Below the pieces are notes generated by a model. The model was given only the letters and a program-made list of their open reading frames with translations. It had not been told where the DNA came from and did not search any database. Positions 52,938 to 61,476 of a stretch of 64,000 nt of DNA are shown piece by piece. A program made the translations under genes and the position numbers. How positions within the stretch are numbered: position 1 is the first letter of the stretch; each line of letters begins with the position of its first letter. The stretch is from Deferribacteres bacterium (GTDB lineage: Bacteria > Chrysiogenota > Deferribacteres > Deferribacterales > Geovibrionaceae), in contig JAEWZN010000010.1 in the NCBI GenBank assembly GCA_023395255.1, positions 62,001 through 126,000 of the forward strand, in the 5' to 3' direction.

Positions 52938-54602
52938 ATGTTTAAAAAGTGCGCTTTTATTTTCAGCGTTCTCGCAGGACTCATGCTTCTCGTTTCAGCT
53001 CAGTCCGCGGAAGCGGCTCAGAAAGCTGCTGTTAAGAAAGTTGATCCCAAAACCTGTTATGAGTGCCATGATGTGGTTCAGGGACTTCACCAGTCAGGAA
53101 AACACAAAGGTGTTAACTGTATAAGCTGCCACGGCGGTCTTGACGAGCACCTGAAAGATTCTTCCAAACGCCCCGAAGTGTTTAAGTCTTGGGATGCCTG
53201 CGGTGCATGCCACAAAGACCAGCACGACAGCTTCTTAAAGGTCAATAAACACAGACCCGCAAGAGATGAAAAATCGAACACAACTAACAGAGCCCCCAAC
53301 CCCCTTTGGGATAAGCTTATGGCTGGCCACGGCTTCACTAAGGAACATGCTCTTACAAGAAGCCACGGCTACATGCTCCTTGATCAGGTAATAGTTGACA
53401 GGGCAGCAGGCGGCAGATTCCAGCCCAAAAACGGATGGATGTATGTTAACGAGAAACCCGGCAAACTCTGGGATACAATTGTTGACGCTGAGCCTTCTTC
53501 AAGCAACCAGAAAGTGTTCATGAGACAGACTGCAACTGCGCTTAACCCCGTTTGCTTCCAGTGTAAAACTCAGGACCATATACTTGACTGGGCTTACCTC
53601 GGCGATCCCAATGTAGGCGCACCCTTCTCCAGAAAAAGCAGTGCTGTGGAAATGATTCAGTCTAAACAGATTCAGCATGCTCTCAACTGCTACACATGCC
53701 ACGATCCTCATGCTGCTAAACCCAGAATCGTGAGAGATGCTCTTATTCAGGCTCTTACAAGACCCGAAGCGGACACTCTGTGGCATAAAGACCCCAACAG
53801 AACCAAATTCGAAGTTATCGATATGGGTATGAGAGGCTACACAAGAAAAATAGCTATCCTTGAAAAATACGATGCTACTCTTCAGTGCGGCCAGTGCCAC
53901 GTTGAATATAACTGCAACCCCGGTACAGACCCCAAAACAGGTCAGCCTGTTGCATTTGATGATCCCAGAACAAACCACTTCCCGTTCAAAGACGCTCTTC
54001 AGCTCTATGATCACTATGCAAACCAGATAGGGTTCGTGGATTTCAGAAATGCGATCACCGGAAGCCCCCTGTGGAAAGGTCAGCACCCCGAAGCTGAAAC
54101 CCACTACAACTCCAAACACGCTAAAGCGGGTGTAAGCTGCGATGGCTGCCATACTCCGAAGATGAAAAACCCGAAAACCGGCAAAATGTACACTTCACAC
54201 TATGCCGTAACACCTAAAGAACATATTAAAGAATCATGCCTTTCAGGCGGCTGCCACACAGGCTGGACAGAGAAAGATGCTATTTACTCCATCGACTCTG
54301 TAAAAGCCTACACCAAAGGCAAAATAAGAAAAGCTGAAGTCGGACTTTCTAACCTCATGGACAAAATTGTTGAAGCAAAAGATAAAGGCATCAGCGATGA
54401 GATAGTTAAGAAAGCTCAGGAGCAGCAGTTCAAAGCTCACATACTTTGGGAATACTGGCTTGCTGAAAACTCTGACGGCTTCCACAACCCTGAAATGGCG
54501 AGAGAATCTCTCACTAAATCTCTTGATGAATCCAATGCAGGTATCAAGATGATCAACGATGCGATAGCCGAAATGAAAAAAGCACAGGCTGCTGCAAAGT
54601 AA
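52938..54602 (+). CDS. Octaheme cytochrome c nitrite reductase
   Basis: 554 residues, AGGAGG five bases before the ATG; signal peptide (FIFSVLAGLMLLVSAQSAEA). Eight heme sites: CYECH 40, CISCH 61, CGACH 88, CFQCK 206, CYTCH 251, CGQCH 317, CDGCH 401 and CLSGGCH 434 (CX4CH). The CXXCK site is the lysine-ligated catalytic heme of NrfA and of the octaheme TvNiR. Active-site residues fit NrfA: Tyr 324 in HVEYNC, His 421 in YTSHYA and Arg 263/266. It reduces nitrite to ammonia in the periplasm. No nrfH lies beside it. Its codon choice (AAA, GTT, GCT) suggests strong expression. Confidence 0.92.
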   Translation: MFKKCAFIFSVLAGLMLLVSAQSAEAAQKAAVKKVDPKTCYECHDVVQGLHQSGKHKGVNCISCHGGLDEHLKDSSKRPEVFKSWDACGACHKDQHDSFLKVNKHRPARDEKSNTTNRAPNPLWDKLMAGHGFTKEHALTRSHGYMLLDQVIVDRAAGGRFQPKNGWMYVNEKPGKLWDTIVDAEPSSSNQKVFMRQTATALNPVCFQCKTQDHILDWAYLGDPNVGAPFSRKSSAVEMIQSKQIQHALNCYTCHDPHAAKPRIVRDALIQALTRPEADTLWHKDPNRTKFEVIDMGMRGYTRKIAILEKYDATLQCGQCHVEYNCNPGTDPKTGQPVAFDDPRTNHFPFKDALQLYDHYANQIGFVDFRNAITGSPLWKGQHPEAETHYNSKHAKAGVSCDGCHTPKMKNPKTGKMYTSHYAVTPKEHIKESCLSGGCHTGWTEKDAIYSIDSVKAYTKGKIRKAEVGLSNLMDKIVEAKDKGISDEIVKKAQEQQFKAHILWEYWLAENSDGFHNPEMARESLTKSLDESNAGIKMINDAIAEMKKAQAAAK

Positions 54603-54626
54603 TTTAAACAATAAGAATACACTCTG

Positions 54627-54659
54627 AATCGGGGGCTTAATGCCCCCGATTCTTTTTTA
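54627..54659 (+). terminator. Terminator of the octaheme nitrite reductase gene
   Basis: AATCGGGGGC (54627-54636) pairs with GCCCCCGATT (54642-54651) around a 5-base loop, followed by TTCTTTTTT. Confidence 0.93.
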
Positions 54660-54702
54660 GAAAAAAAAATACTGTCTGAATCTGTCTAAAGGGTTTATAT
54701 AT

Positions 54703-54749
54703 ATTACGGGATTCCTCGAAACATGGCTAAGGTTCGGGAATGCTGTAAT
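54703..54749 (+). promoter_or_regulatory. Imperfect stem-loop upstream of resB
   Basis: ATTAC (54703) and GTAAT (54745) close a structure whose inner arms ATTCCTCGAA (54711-54720) and TTCGGGAAT (54733-54741) pair with one bulge. It ends 26 bases before the resB start. Possible leader control; no matching known element. Confidence 0.3.
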
Positions 54750-54775
54750 TTATTTTTGAAAGCAGGAATTTAATT

Positions 54776-56161
54776 ATGATGAAAAAAATATTCAAGGCCG
54801 CAGGCTCTCTGAGGTTTGCTCTCGTTCTTTTCGCGGTTATAATTTTCGTATCCTCCGTGGGTACTTTCATTAAACAGCACGCACCGGCCGAAGAAACAAC
54901 AGAAAGGCTCAGCTCTGTTTTCGGCGAGGCTGCACCGACGGTTTACAATTTTCTGGATAAAACAGGTTTCACCGACCTTTACCATACATACTGGTTTAAC
55001 TCCATCTTGCTGCTTCTGGCGCTGAATCTTATTTTTTGTTCCGCTGATAAGTTTCCGGCAACATGGAGGAAGCTTACCGGGAAAATCAGCACGGATAAGG
55101 ATGCTTTCTCTGCCTATTTTGTTGAGGAAAAAGAGTTTAATACATCTTCCGAAAATGTGGCAAAGGCCTTTGAGTCCGTTTTCTCACGCTGGAGAAAAAC
55201 CGGGAGCGAAGATATTCTCGCTGCGGAAAAAGGCAGATACAGCAAATCCGGTGCATTTATAACGCACCTCGGACTCGTTATACTCATTGCGGGCGGTTTC
55301 ATTGGCGGAATTTTCGGCTACAACGGCAACATAGCCATACTCGAAGGTAAGCTGGAACATATTGTCACTGCCGGTAAGGATAAGGAGATAGAGCTTCCTT
55401 TCAGTGTTTATCTCGAAAACTTTGAATCTGAGTTCTATGAAAACTCTCCCAAACAGAGTTCCTTCCGCTCGAAAATACACTTCATAAAAGACAACGTGAC
55501 AACAGACGCAGTGGTCTCAGTGAACAGCCCGGTGAAGTTTGACGGTGTAACATTTTATCAGGCAAGCTACGGCGTGTTCCCCAACAGGGAAGTTATCTTT
55601 AAATTCACGGTCGATTCCCTCGTCTCCGGTGTTAGTTCCGAATATTCCATGGGGCTGGGACAGGAGTTTGAAATACCGGATCTCAAGCTCAAGGTCATGC
55701 TGAATGACTTTGCGCCTGCTCTTGGTAAGGACAGTGAAGGAAATCTTATCAACTTCAGCACCCAGCTTGTGAACCCCGCCCTGAACTTTGTGTTCACCAA
55801 TCAGGAGGGGGAATCCGCAAGCGAATGGATACTCATGAAAGATCCCGCATCCGGGGATTTTACCAGCATGCACATAACCTTCGATGATGTATGGGGCGCT
55901 GAATACACTGTTCTTTCTGCGCGCATAGATCCGGGTCTGCCTGTGATTTATCTTGGTTTCTTAATTATTTCCATCGGGGTGATGACAGCCTTCTACACAT
56001 CACACAGAAGGGTGTGGATTGTAACCAAACAGGGCGGGAGAAATATCTCCGTGCGCCTTTTTTACCATAAAGACAAGGGCAAAGTGACAGCCCAGAGGGA
56101 AGCGGAAAAGCTGTTCCGTGCGCTTTCGGCTGAAATTGAAAAAAGCAGGGGGGAAAAATAA
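54776..56161 (+). CDS. resB: System II cytochrome c biogenesis protein ResB
   Basis: 461 residues. Opening GSLRFALVLFAVIIFVSSVGTFIKQ with two close helices, a third after KSGAFITHLGLVILIAGGFIGGIFG, a large periplasmic beta domain (about 195-390), and a final helix (VIYLGFLIISIGVMTAFYTSHRRVWI). ResB/Ccs1 works with CcsA to move heme and attach it to apocytochromes outside the inner membrane. Its stop overlaps the ccsA start (TAATG). These genes would mature the cytochromes of the upstream nitrite reductase and cbb3 oxidase. Confidence 0.92.
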   Translation: MMKKIFKAAGSLRFALVLFAVIIFVSSVGTFIKQHAPAEETTERLSSVFGEAAPTVYNFLDKTGFTDLYHTYWFNSILLLLALNLIFCSADKFPATWRKLTGKISTDKDAFSAYFVEEKEFNTSSENVAKAFESVFSRWRKTGSEDILAAEKGRYSKSGAFITHLGLVILIAGGFIGGIFGYNGNIAILEGKLEHIVTAGKDKEIELPFSVYLENFESEFYENSPKQSSFRSKIHFIKDNVTTDAVVSVNSPVKFDGVTFYQASYGVFPNREVIFKFTVDSLVSGVSSEYSMGLGQEFEIPDLKLKVMLNDFAPALGKDSEGNLINFSTQLVNPALNFVFTNQEGESASEWILMKDPASGDFTSMHITFDDVWGAEYTVLSARIDPGLPVIYLGFLIISIGVMTAFYTSHRRVWIVTKQGGRNISVRLFYHKDKGKVTAQREAEKLFRALSAEIEKSRGEK

Positions 56162-57237
56162 TGAGCTCATCGCCTCTTTTCGCGGCGGCAGGTCTCGGCT
56201 ACCTGCTTGCAATGGTCATTTACATAGCCTATTTCGTTACAGGAAGAGATATAGTCGGCAGAGTTGCCTCATCTGTTGCAGTTGTGAGCTTCGCATGCCA
56301 CACAGGCGCTTTTGTTATCCGCTGGTTTGCCTTCTCGCAGATGTATAATCTGGGCTTTTTCCAGTCCATACCAATCACTAACCTTTATGAATCACTGGTA
56401 TTTTTTGCTTGGTGTCTTATCCTCGGCAATATTCTGGTGGAATCTTATTATAAGATCAGAGCCTTCGGCGCTCTGGCAGCCATGCTTGCCGGAATGGCGA
56501 TCGCCTTTATAGACACCACAGGGATGTCAAAAGACATTCAGCCCATTCTTCCGGCACTTAAAAGCAACTGGCTTCTGGCACATGCTTCACTCAGCTTTGT
56601 GGCTTATGCAGCGTTTGCGGTTTCGTTCATAGCCGCTGTGCTTCACCTCGCCCTGAGCGATAAAAGGAAAAGCTCCGGCGTTTACCTTTTCTGGACAGGC
56701 ACTCTCTCGCTGTTTATTTTCACAATGGGTGGCATGATGGCAGATATGATCCTTAAAGCCTCCTCAGGTGACAGGGAGGGGATGTCAAAGCCTTTTTCTG
56801 ACCTTTTCAGAAGGGCAGACGGCTCTGATATAGCTATAATAATAGTGGGTTTTATCACTGTCTGGCTCTTTCTGTGGTATTTCGGTAATTTTATCGCAGG
56901 CCTCGCCGAAAAGCTTGGTCTCACTCAGGATCTGCTTGAGGAACTCACATACAAGGCTATCTCAGTGGGTTTTCCGGTTTTCACTGTGGGCGGGCTGATA
57001 TTCGGTGCGATATGGGCGGACAAGGCATGGGGTCATTACTGGTCATGGGACCCGAAGGAGACATGGTCGCTCATTACATGGCTTATATATGCTTTTTATC
57101 TCCACGGCAGATACATGCGCGGCTGGCAGGGTCGCAAAGTAACAGTAATCGCCGTTATAGGGTTCCTCAGCACGATTTTTACATATGTCGGCGTGAACCT
57201 TCTGCTCAGCGGTCTGCATTCCTACGGCACATTCTGA
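56161..57237 (+). CDS. ccsA: System II cytochrome c biogenesis protein CcsA (ResC)
   Basis: 358 residues, about eight helices. The WWD-type heme-binding loop is present as WGHYWSWDPKETWSLITWLIYAFYLH. His residues in LAHASLSFVAYAAF and GLHSYGTF fit the external heme ligands of CcsA. Partner of ResB, with which it overlaps by one base. Completes a two-gene maturation unit placed behind the octaheme enzyme. Confidence 0.95.
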   Translation: MSSSPLFAAAGLGYLLAMVIYIAYFVTGRDIVGRVASSVAVVSFACHTGAFVIRWFAFSQMYNLGFFQSIPITNLYESLVFFAWCLILGNILVESYYKIRAFGALAAMLAGMAIAFIDTTGMSKDIQPILPALKSNWLLAHASLSFVAYAAFAVSFIAAVLHLALSDKRKSSGVYLFWTGTLSLFIFTMGGMMADMILKASSGDREGMSKPFSDLFRRADGSDIAIIIVGFITVWLFLWYFGNFIAGLAEKLGLTQDLLEELTYKAISVGFPVFTVGGLIFGAIWADKAWGHYWSWDPKETWSLITWLIYAFYLHGRYMRGWQGRKVTVIAVIGFLSTIFTYVGVNLLLSGLHSYGTF

Positions 57238-57251
57238 TCTGATGATATTCA

Positions 57252-57337
57252 GCGTCATTCTGAGGCTTTAGCCGAAGAATCCCGAACCTGCGGATATACA
57301 GCAGTTTGAGATCCTTCACCTGCGTTCAGGATGACGC
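57252..57337. repeat. Composite inverted repeat of the TCATTCTGA/TCAGGATGA type
   Basis: GCGTCATTCTGA (57252-57263) pairs with TCAGGATGACGC (57326-57337) with one G-T pair. Inside are a small GGC-TTTA-GCC hairpin and GAAGAATC/GATCCTTC arms. Elements with GAAGAATC...GATCCTTC are frequent intergenic repeats in many bacteria. The remainder of the 57238-57505 gap shows no gene. Confidence 0.7.
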
Positions 57338-57505
57338 ATAATGCCGTTCTTGGAACTGTTTGCGTCATCGCGGCTCCTGAAAGTGTGTTGTTGCTGTGAA
57401 CAAGCCTGCTGAGGTGTTTCCCCTCAGTCTGAACTTCTTTCCCCTTTCTCTTTCATTACTCCACAGGTCATCATATATTTATTCTTACCCCTGTGCGGAG
57501 GTCTT

Positions 57506-58564
57506 ATGAAAAAGTTCCTTTTTATTCCGGCGTTACTGTTTTTGCTTATGACAGGTGAATCTATGAGTGCAGAAAAATACGAAACCGCTACATTTGCGGG
57601 CGGCTGTTTCTGGTGTATGGAGCCGCCTTTTGAGAAGCTGGAAGGTGTGAAGGATGTTATAGCCGGCTACACCGGAGGCAAGGTTGAAAACCCCACCTAT
57701 GAGGATGTGAGCGCAGGCTTTACCGGGCATTATGAAGCCGTGCAGATAACCTTTGACCCTGCCGTGATAACTTATAAAGAGCTGCTGGAGGTTTTCTGGC
57801 GGAATATTGACCCTGTGGACAGGGGCGGACAGTTTGCCGATAAAGGCACTCAGTACCGGACAGCAGTATTTTACCACAGCCCCGAACAGAGGGATGCGGC
57901 AGAGATTTCAAAGAGGGCTCTGGCGAACTCCGGCAAGTTCAAGCAGCCCATAGCAACAAATATTCTGCCCGCTGTAAAGTTTTACAAGGCCGAGGAGTAC
58001 CATCAGGACTACTACAAGAAGAATGCGAATCACTATAACAGATACAAAGTCGGCTCCGGTAGAGCGGGCTTCATCGAGAAAACCTGGGGGAATGAAAAAT
58101 CTCAGGCTCCTAAGAAAGACTGGCGGGGCTTTAAAAAGCCGTCTGACGCTGAGCTGAAAAACAAGCTCTCGCCTATGCAGTACAAAGTGACTCAGCATGA
58201 GGGTACTGAAAGAGCATTCACAGGGGAAACATGGGACAATAAACGGGATGGGATATACGTGGATGTGGTGTCCGGCGAGCCTCTTTTCTCATCCCTTGAT
58301 AAATACGATTCCGGCACAGGCTGGCCGAGCTTTACCAAGCCTCTTATGCGGGAGAATATCGTAACCCGTGTGGACACGAAGCTGTTTCAGTCCAGAACAG
58401 AGGTGCGCAGCAAATACGGGGATTCCCACCTCGGTCATGTGTTTGAGGACGGCCCGGCTCCGACAGGCATGAGATACTGCATGAACTCGGCGGCTATGCG
58501 CTTCATCCCGAAGGAAGACCTTGAGAAGGAAGGCTACGGCGAGTTTCTTAAGCTTTTCGAGTGA
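57506..58564 (+). CDS. msrAB: Exported bifunctional methionine sulfoxide reductase MsrA/MsrB
   Basis: 352 residues. Signal peptide ([19 protein letters not shown]). MsrA half: catalytic Cys 34 in [13 protein letters not shown], then [18 protein letters not shown] and HQDYYKKN. MsrB half from about 200: GTGWPSF, SHLGHVF and the catalytic Cys 325 in [12 protein letters not shown]. The MsrB part lacks the zinc-binding CXXC pairs. It repairs oxidised methionine in periplasmic proteins, sensible next to respiratory cytochromes. Confidence 0.95.
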   Translation: MKKFLFIPALLFLLMTGESMSAEKYETATFAGGCFWCMEPPFEKLEGVKDVIAGYTGGKVENPTYEDVSAGFTGHYEAVQITFDPAVITYKELLEVFWRNIDPVDRGGQFADKGTQYRTAVFYHSPEQRDAAEISKRALANSGKFKQPIATNILPAVKFYKAEEYHQDYYKKNANHYNRYKVGSGRAGFIEKTWGNEKSQAPKKDWRGFKKPSDAELKNKLSPMQYKVTQHEGTERAFTGETWDNKRDGIYVDVVSGEPLFSSLDKYDSGTGWPSFTKPLMRENIVTRVDTKLFQSRTEVRSKYGDSHLGHVFEDGPAPTGMRYCMNSAAMRFIPKEDLEKEGYGEFLKLFE

Positions 58565-58567
58565 ACC

Positions 58568-59011
58568 TCACAGAACAAGGCGCATGGGGAGCATGGGTGA
58601 TATGCTGAACCCGTGGCGTTCGTAAAACCTCTGCGCCTTTTCGTTTACTGTGTCTGTAAGCAGGGTTATGCGCAGGCAGCCCTGCTTTTTTGCATGCTCC
58701 ACGGCGGCTTTAAGCAGTCTGCCGCCTGTCCCGCCGTTTCTGTGCTCAGGTGAAACCACCATATCCTCCAGCACAGCGACTTTGCCGCCCAGGGCTGTGC
58801 TCACTGTGTAAAGCAGATTCACCATCCCCGCTGCCTGCCCGTTTTCCCGCATTATCAGTATATCCCCGGTGCGCGGGTCATCTATAATCAGCCTCAGCCC
58901 CTTTTCCTGAGCTTTTGTGTCCGGTGAAAATTCGGCTTCCTGCTCAAAAAGATAAGCCAGAAGACGGCATAAGTCCGGTATATCCTTTGTTTCCGCTCTG
59001 ACAATTTCCAT
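58568..59011 (-). CDS. GNAT-family N-acetyltransferase
   Basis: 147 residues. Acetyl-CoA site HRNGGTGGRLLKAAVEHAKKQG with the preceding VAVLEDMVVSPEHR strand, and C-terminal NEKAQRFYERHGFS motif. Substrate unknown. Convergent with msrAB (3-base gap). Confidence 0.9.
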   Translation of the reverse strand: MEIVRAETKDIPDLCRLLAYLFEQEAEFSPDTKAQEKGLRLIIDDPRTGDILIMRENGQAAGMVNLLYTVSTALGGKVAVLEDMVVSPEHRNGGTGGRLLKAAVEHAKKQGCLRITLLTDTVNEKAQRFYERHGFSISPMLPMRLVL

Positions 59012-59084
59012 AACTTTTCCTGCCTCATTTAAACTGGCGTATGCGGTATTTGATTATATAATTAATACTATAAAGGAGGCGTAT

Positions 59085-59483
59085 ATGCCACACTTACAGT
59101 TCGAGATTAACAGGAAAATAAGCGACGAAGAGAAAAAAGCTCTCGCCGAGAGGGTTAAGGAGCTTTTTTCACTCGTTATGGACACGGGCACAGACCACAT
59201 AGGCATAAGCATCCGCGAGTATGACACCTACAACCTGTTCATAGGCAGGGTGAAAAACAACAAAGAGGGCGTTGCTCTGGTTAATGCCGACATAAGGGAA
59301 GGGCGCACAATTCAGCAGAGGCGCAAGCTTGCCTTGGGATTTATGGAGATTGTCAACAGCCTGTTCTTCATTCCGTTCGATAATATGTATGTTACATTTA
59401 CTGAGCATAAGGGAGAGGATTTTCACCTGAACGAGCGTTATCTCGCCTCTTGGCATCAGGGTGAAGACCCGCTTAATGAATGA
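59085..59483 (+). CDS. Tautomerase superfamily protein
   Basis: 132 residues. Starts MPHLQFEINRKIS, so Pro 1 is exposed after Met removal, the catalytic feature of tautomerases. Other stretches: DTGTDHIGISIREYDTYN, ADIREGRTIQQRRKLALGFME, NMYVTFTEHKGEDFHL. The fold likely comprises two half repeats. Substrate unknown. AAGGAGG precedes the start. Confidence 0.8.
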   Translation: MPHLQFEINRKISDEEKKALAERVKELFSLVMDTGTDHIGISIREYDTYNLFIGRVKNNKEGVALVNADIREGRTIQQRRKLALGFMEIVNSLFFIPFDNMYVTFTEHKGEDFHLNERYLASWHQGEDPLNE

Positions 59484-59519
59484 TTGTAATCTGCTCCGTG
59501 CGGGGTTATTATCCGCTCC

Positions 59520-60239
59520 ATGAAGGAAGAGATAAAACAGGCAGTGCTCACCTGCGGGCGGGAGGTTTCCTACCGCCATACAGTGAAGGCGGGGCTTAAG
59601 AATATATACATATCCGTGGATGCGGACGGTGTGATAGCCGTCAGGGCTCCCGCTGTGCCGGAGAAAACCATTCTCTCCGTAATAGAAAAAAAGGCGGAGT
59701 GGATCTTCCGCCGCATGTCTGTAAAGCGTGAAAGGCTGGATGCGGTGCGGTTTGAGGAGGGATGCCCCGTGCCATTATTCGGTGCTGAGTACCCCCTTGA
59801 AATAATCCGTAACCCGCTGGCAGGGCTGGGCAGGGCGGAGGTTTATCTCGCAGGCGGCAGCATAAAGGCGGAGATAAATCCGTATCTCTTTAAGGAAGAA
59901 TACTTTTTCAAAGCTCTTGAAGTTTTCCGGAAACGAAAAGCCGAAGAGGTTATAACCCCTGTGCTTGAAAGACGCGCATCTGAAATGGGGCTTCTGTACC
60001 GCAAAGTCACTTTCCGCAAAACGGGCAGCCGCTGGGGAAGCTGCTCGTCTCTGGGGCACATATCCCTTAATTACGAACTGACCAAGCTCCCGCCGGAATG
60101 TGCTGACTATGTTTGCGTCCATGAGCTTGCCCATCTGGTACACCCCAACCACGGGATAAGCTTCTGGGCTCTGGTTGCGGAATATGTTCCTGATTATAAG
60201 AGAATAAGGCAGTTTATGAAAAACTGCGTCATCGGTTGA
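59520..60239 (+). CDS. YgjP-like (DUF45) zinc metallopeptidase
   Basis: 239 residues. Zinc motif HELAHLVHPNHGISFW (HEXXH plus a later His), the family stretches KVTFRKTGSRWGSCSSLGHISLNYELTKLP and ISVDADGVIAVRAPA. YgjP/WLM-type peptidases occur widely, function unclear. No signal peptide. Convergent with the GGDEF gene by direct abutment. Confidence 0.9.
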   Translation: MKEEIKQAVLTCGREVSYRHTVKAGLKNIYISVDADGVIAVRAPAVPEKTILSVIEKKAEWIFRRMSVKRERLDAVRFEEGCPVPLFGAEYPLEIIRNPLAGLGRAEVYLAGGSIKAEINPYLFKEEYFFKALEVFRKRKAEEVITPVLERRASEMGLLYRKVTFRKTGSRWGSCSSLGHISLNYELTKLPPECADYVCVHELAHLVHPNHGISFWALVAEYVPDYKRIRQFMKNCVIG

Positions 60240-61340
60240 TCATCTGCCGGAATCATAAAAAGCAGTGCGGTTGCGCCCGTTTGCCTTTGCTGTGAACATG
60301 GCTTCCCGCGCCTTATGGAACACATCCGCCGCGCTCTGCACACCCTCCGGGCAGACAAGGGCAACTCCTGCGCTCAGTGTGACAGCAGCGTCCGATTTGC
60401 GGGTTTTCCATATGCTGTTCTCCATATTAACCCTTAAGCGTTCAGCAAGATTTTTTGCCGTCTCCTCGGTTTCATCAGCCAGAAATACCGAAAACTCGCC
60501 GCCTCCGGTTCTGGCAATCAGATCAGCCGGGCTTACCAGACTTCTGAGCCTGTGGGCTGCGGTGCGGAGTATCATATCTCCTGTTTCCTGACCGTATGCA
60601 TTATTTATTTTCTCAAATCCGTCAATATCGCAGACAATTATGAAGCTGTCATTCTCAGCGGGCTTCCCCTGTAGCAGAGCATCGGCCTTTTCCAGAAAAG
60701 CGCCGAGACTGATCAGCCCTGTCAGAGTGTCCTTTCCGCTCCCGTTTCCGGCACTAGTCACGGAGTGCGCAGCACCTGCGCCCGCCTGTTCCCTGCGCAT
60801 ATGAAGAAAGTAGCTCCTGCGCATGTATGAGGATATGACGTAAAAAAGGGCTCCGGCAGGTATCAGCAGTACCGCAGCCGCAATACCTGTGCCCGTGATT
60901 AATTTCACGGCAAAAAACGGGAGCAGGGTGAGGTAAACCAATGTCTTCAAAGGAATCTCCAGCAGCAGGAACGGAATAATCAGGCCTGCGTAAACAGCCG
61001 GATGCATTTCGCCTGTGTAGAGTGCATTAACCAGAAAGAACATGAAAAAGATGAAAACTGCTGTTCCCGCAAGGATGTTCATTCTTGATGGTTTTACGGG
61101 CAGTCTGAGCACACATGCGGCGGATAAGGCAGCCGAAACCGCCCCCGCAAGGCGCATTTCCTGTGTCTCGGCTGACACGGCGAAAAAGGAATACATAACT
61201 GCGTACAGCGCAAAAAGAAGACGCACCTTCATCGCCGATGTTTTTGCCTTCTCCCTGCGGAAAAGGGCTTCAAGCCGTCTGTTTTTGAAGCCGCCCGCAA
61301 GCCTTATGCGGTCTGCCACTGCCTTTTGTTCCTTTGTCAT
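60240..61340 (-). CDS. Membrane GGDEF protein with degenerate active site
   Basis: 366 residues. About five to six N-terminal helices (about 35-180), then a GGDEF domain: DTLTGLISLGAFLEK, DIDGFEKINNAYGQETGD and ARTGGGEFSVFLADE. The motif reads GGGEF, so the metal- and catalysis-linked Asp/Glu is lost and cyclase activity is doubtful. It may act as a c-di-GMP or GTP receptor instead. No I-site RXXD is evident; PADLIART stands at the expected place. Confidence 0.85.
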   Translation of the reverse strand: MTKEQKAVADRIRLAGGFKNRRLEALFRREKAKTSAMKVRLLFALYAVMYSFFAVSAETQEMRLAGAVSAALSAACVLRLPVKPSRMNILAGTAVFIFFMFFLVNALYTGEMHPAVYAGLIIPFLLLEIPLKTLVYLTLLPFFAVKLITGTGIAAAVLLIPAGALFYVISSYMRRSYFLHMRREQAGAGAAHSVTSAGNGSGKDTLTGLISLGAFLEKADALLQGKPAENDSFIIVCDIDGFEKINNAYGQETGDMILRTAAHRLRSLVSPADLIARTGGGEFSVFLADETEETAKNLAERLRVNMENSIWKTRKSDAAVTLSAGVALVCPEGVQSAADVFHKAREAMFTAKANGRNRTAFYDSGR

Positions 61341-61476
61341 GCATGTGTTCCCGTATTTTTTTTATATAATCGTAAATTACGCCGAAAAGCTTAGCTCTTC
61401 GCCGGGGGTTCTTTCCCCTTGCTGAAAAGTATTTTCAGAGTTATATTTTTTGTTCTTCATTATTTCGGAGTAATTT

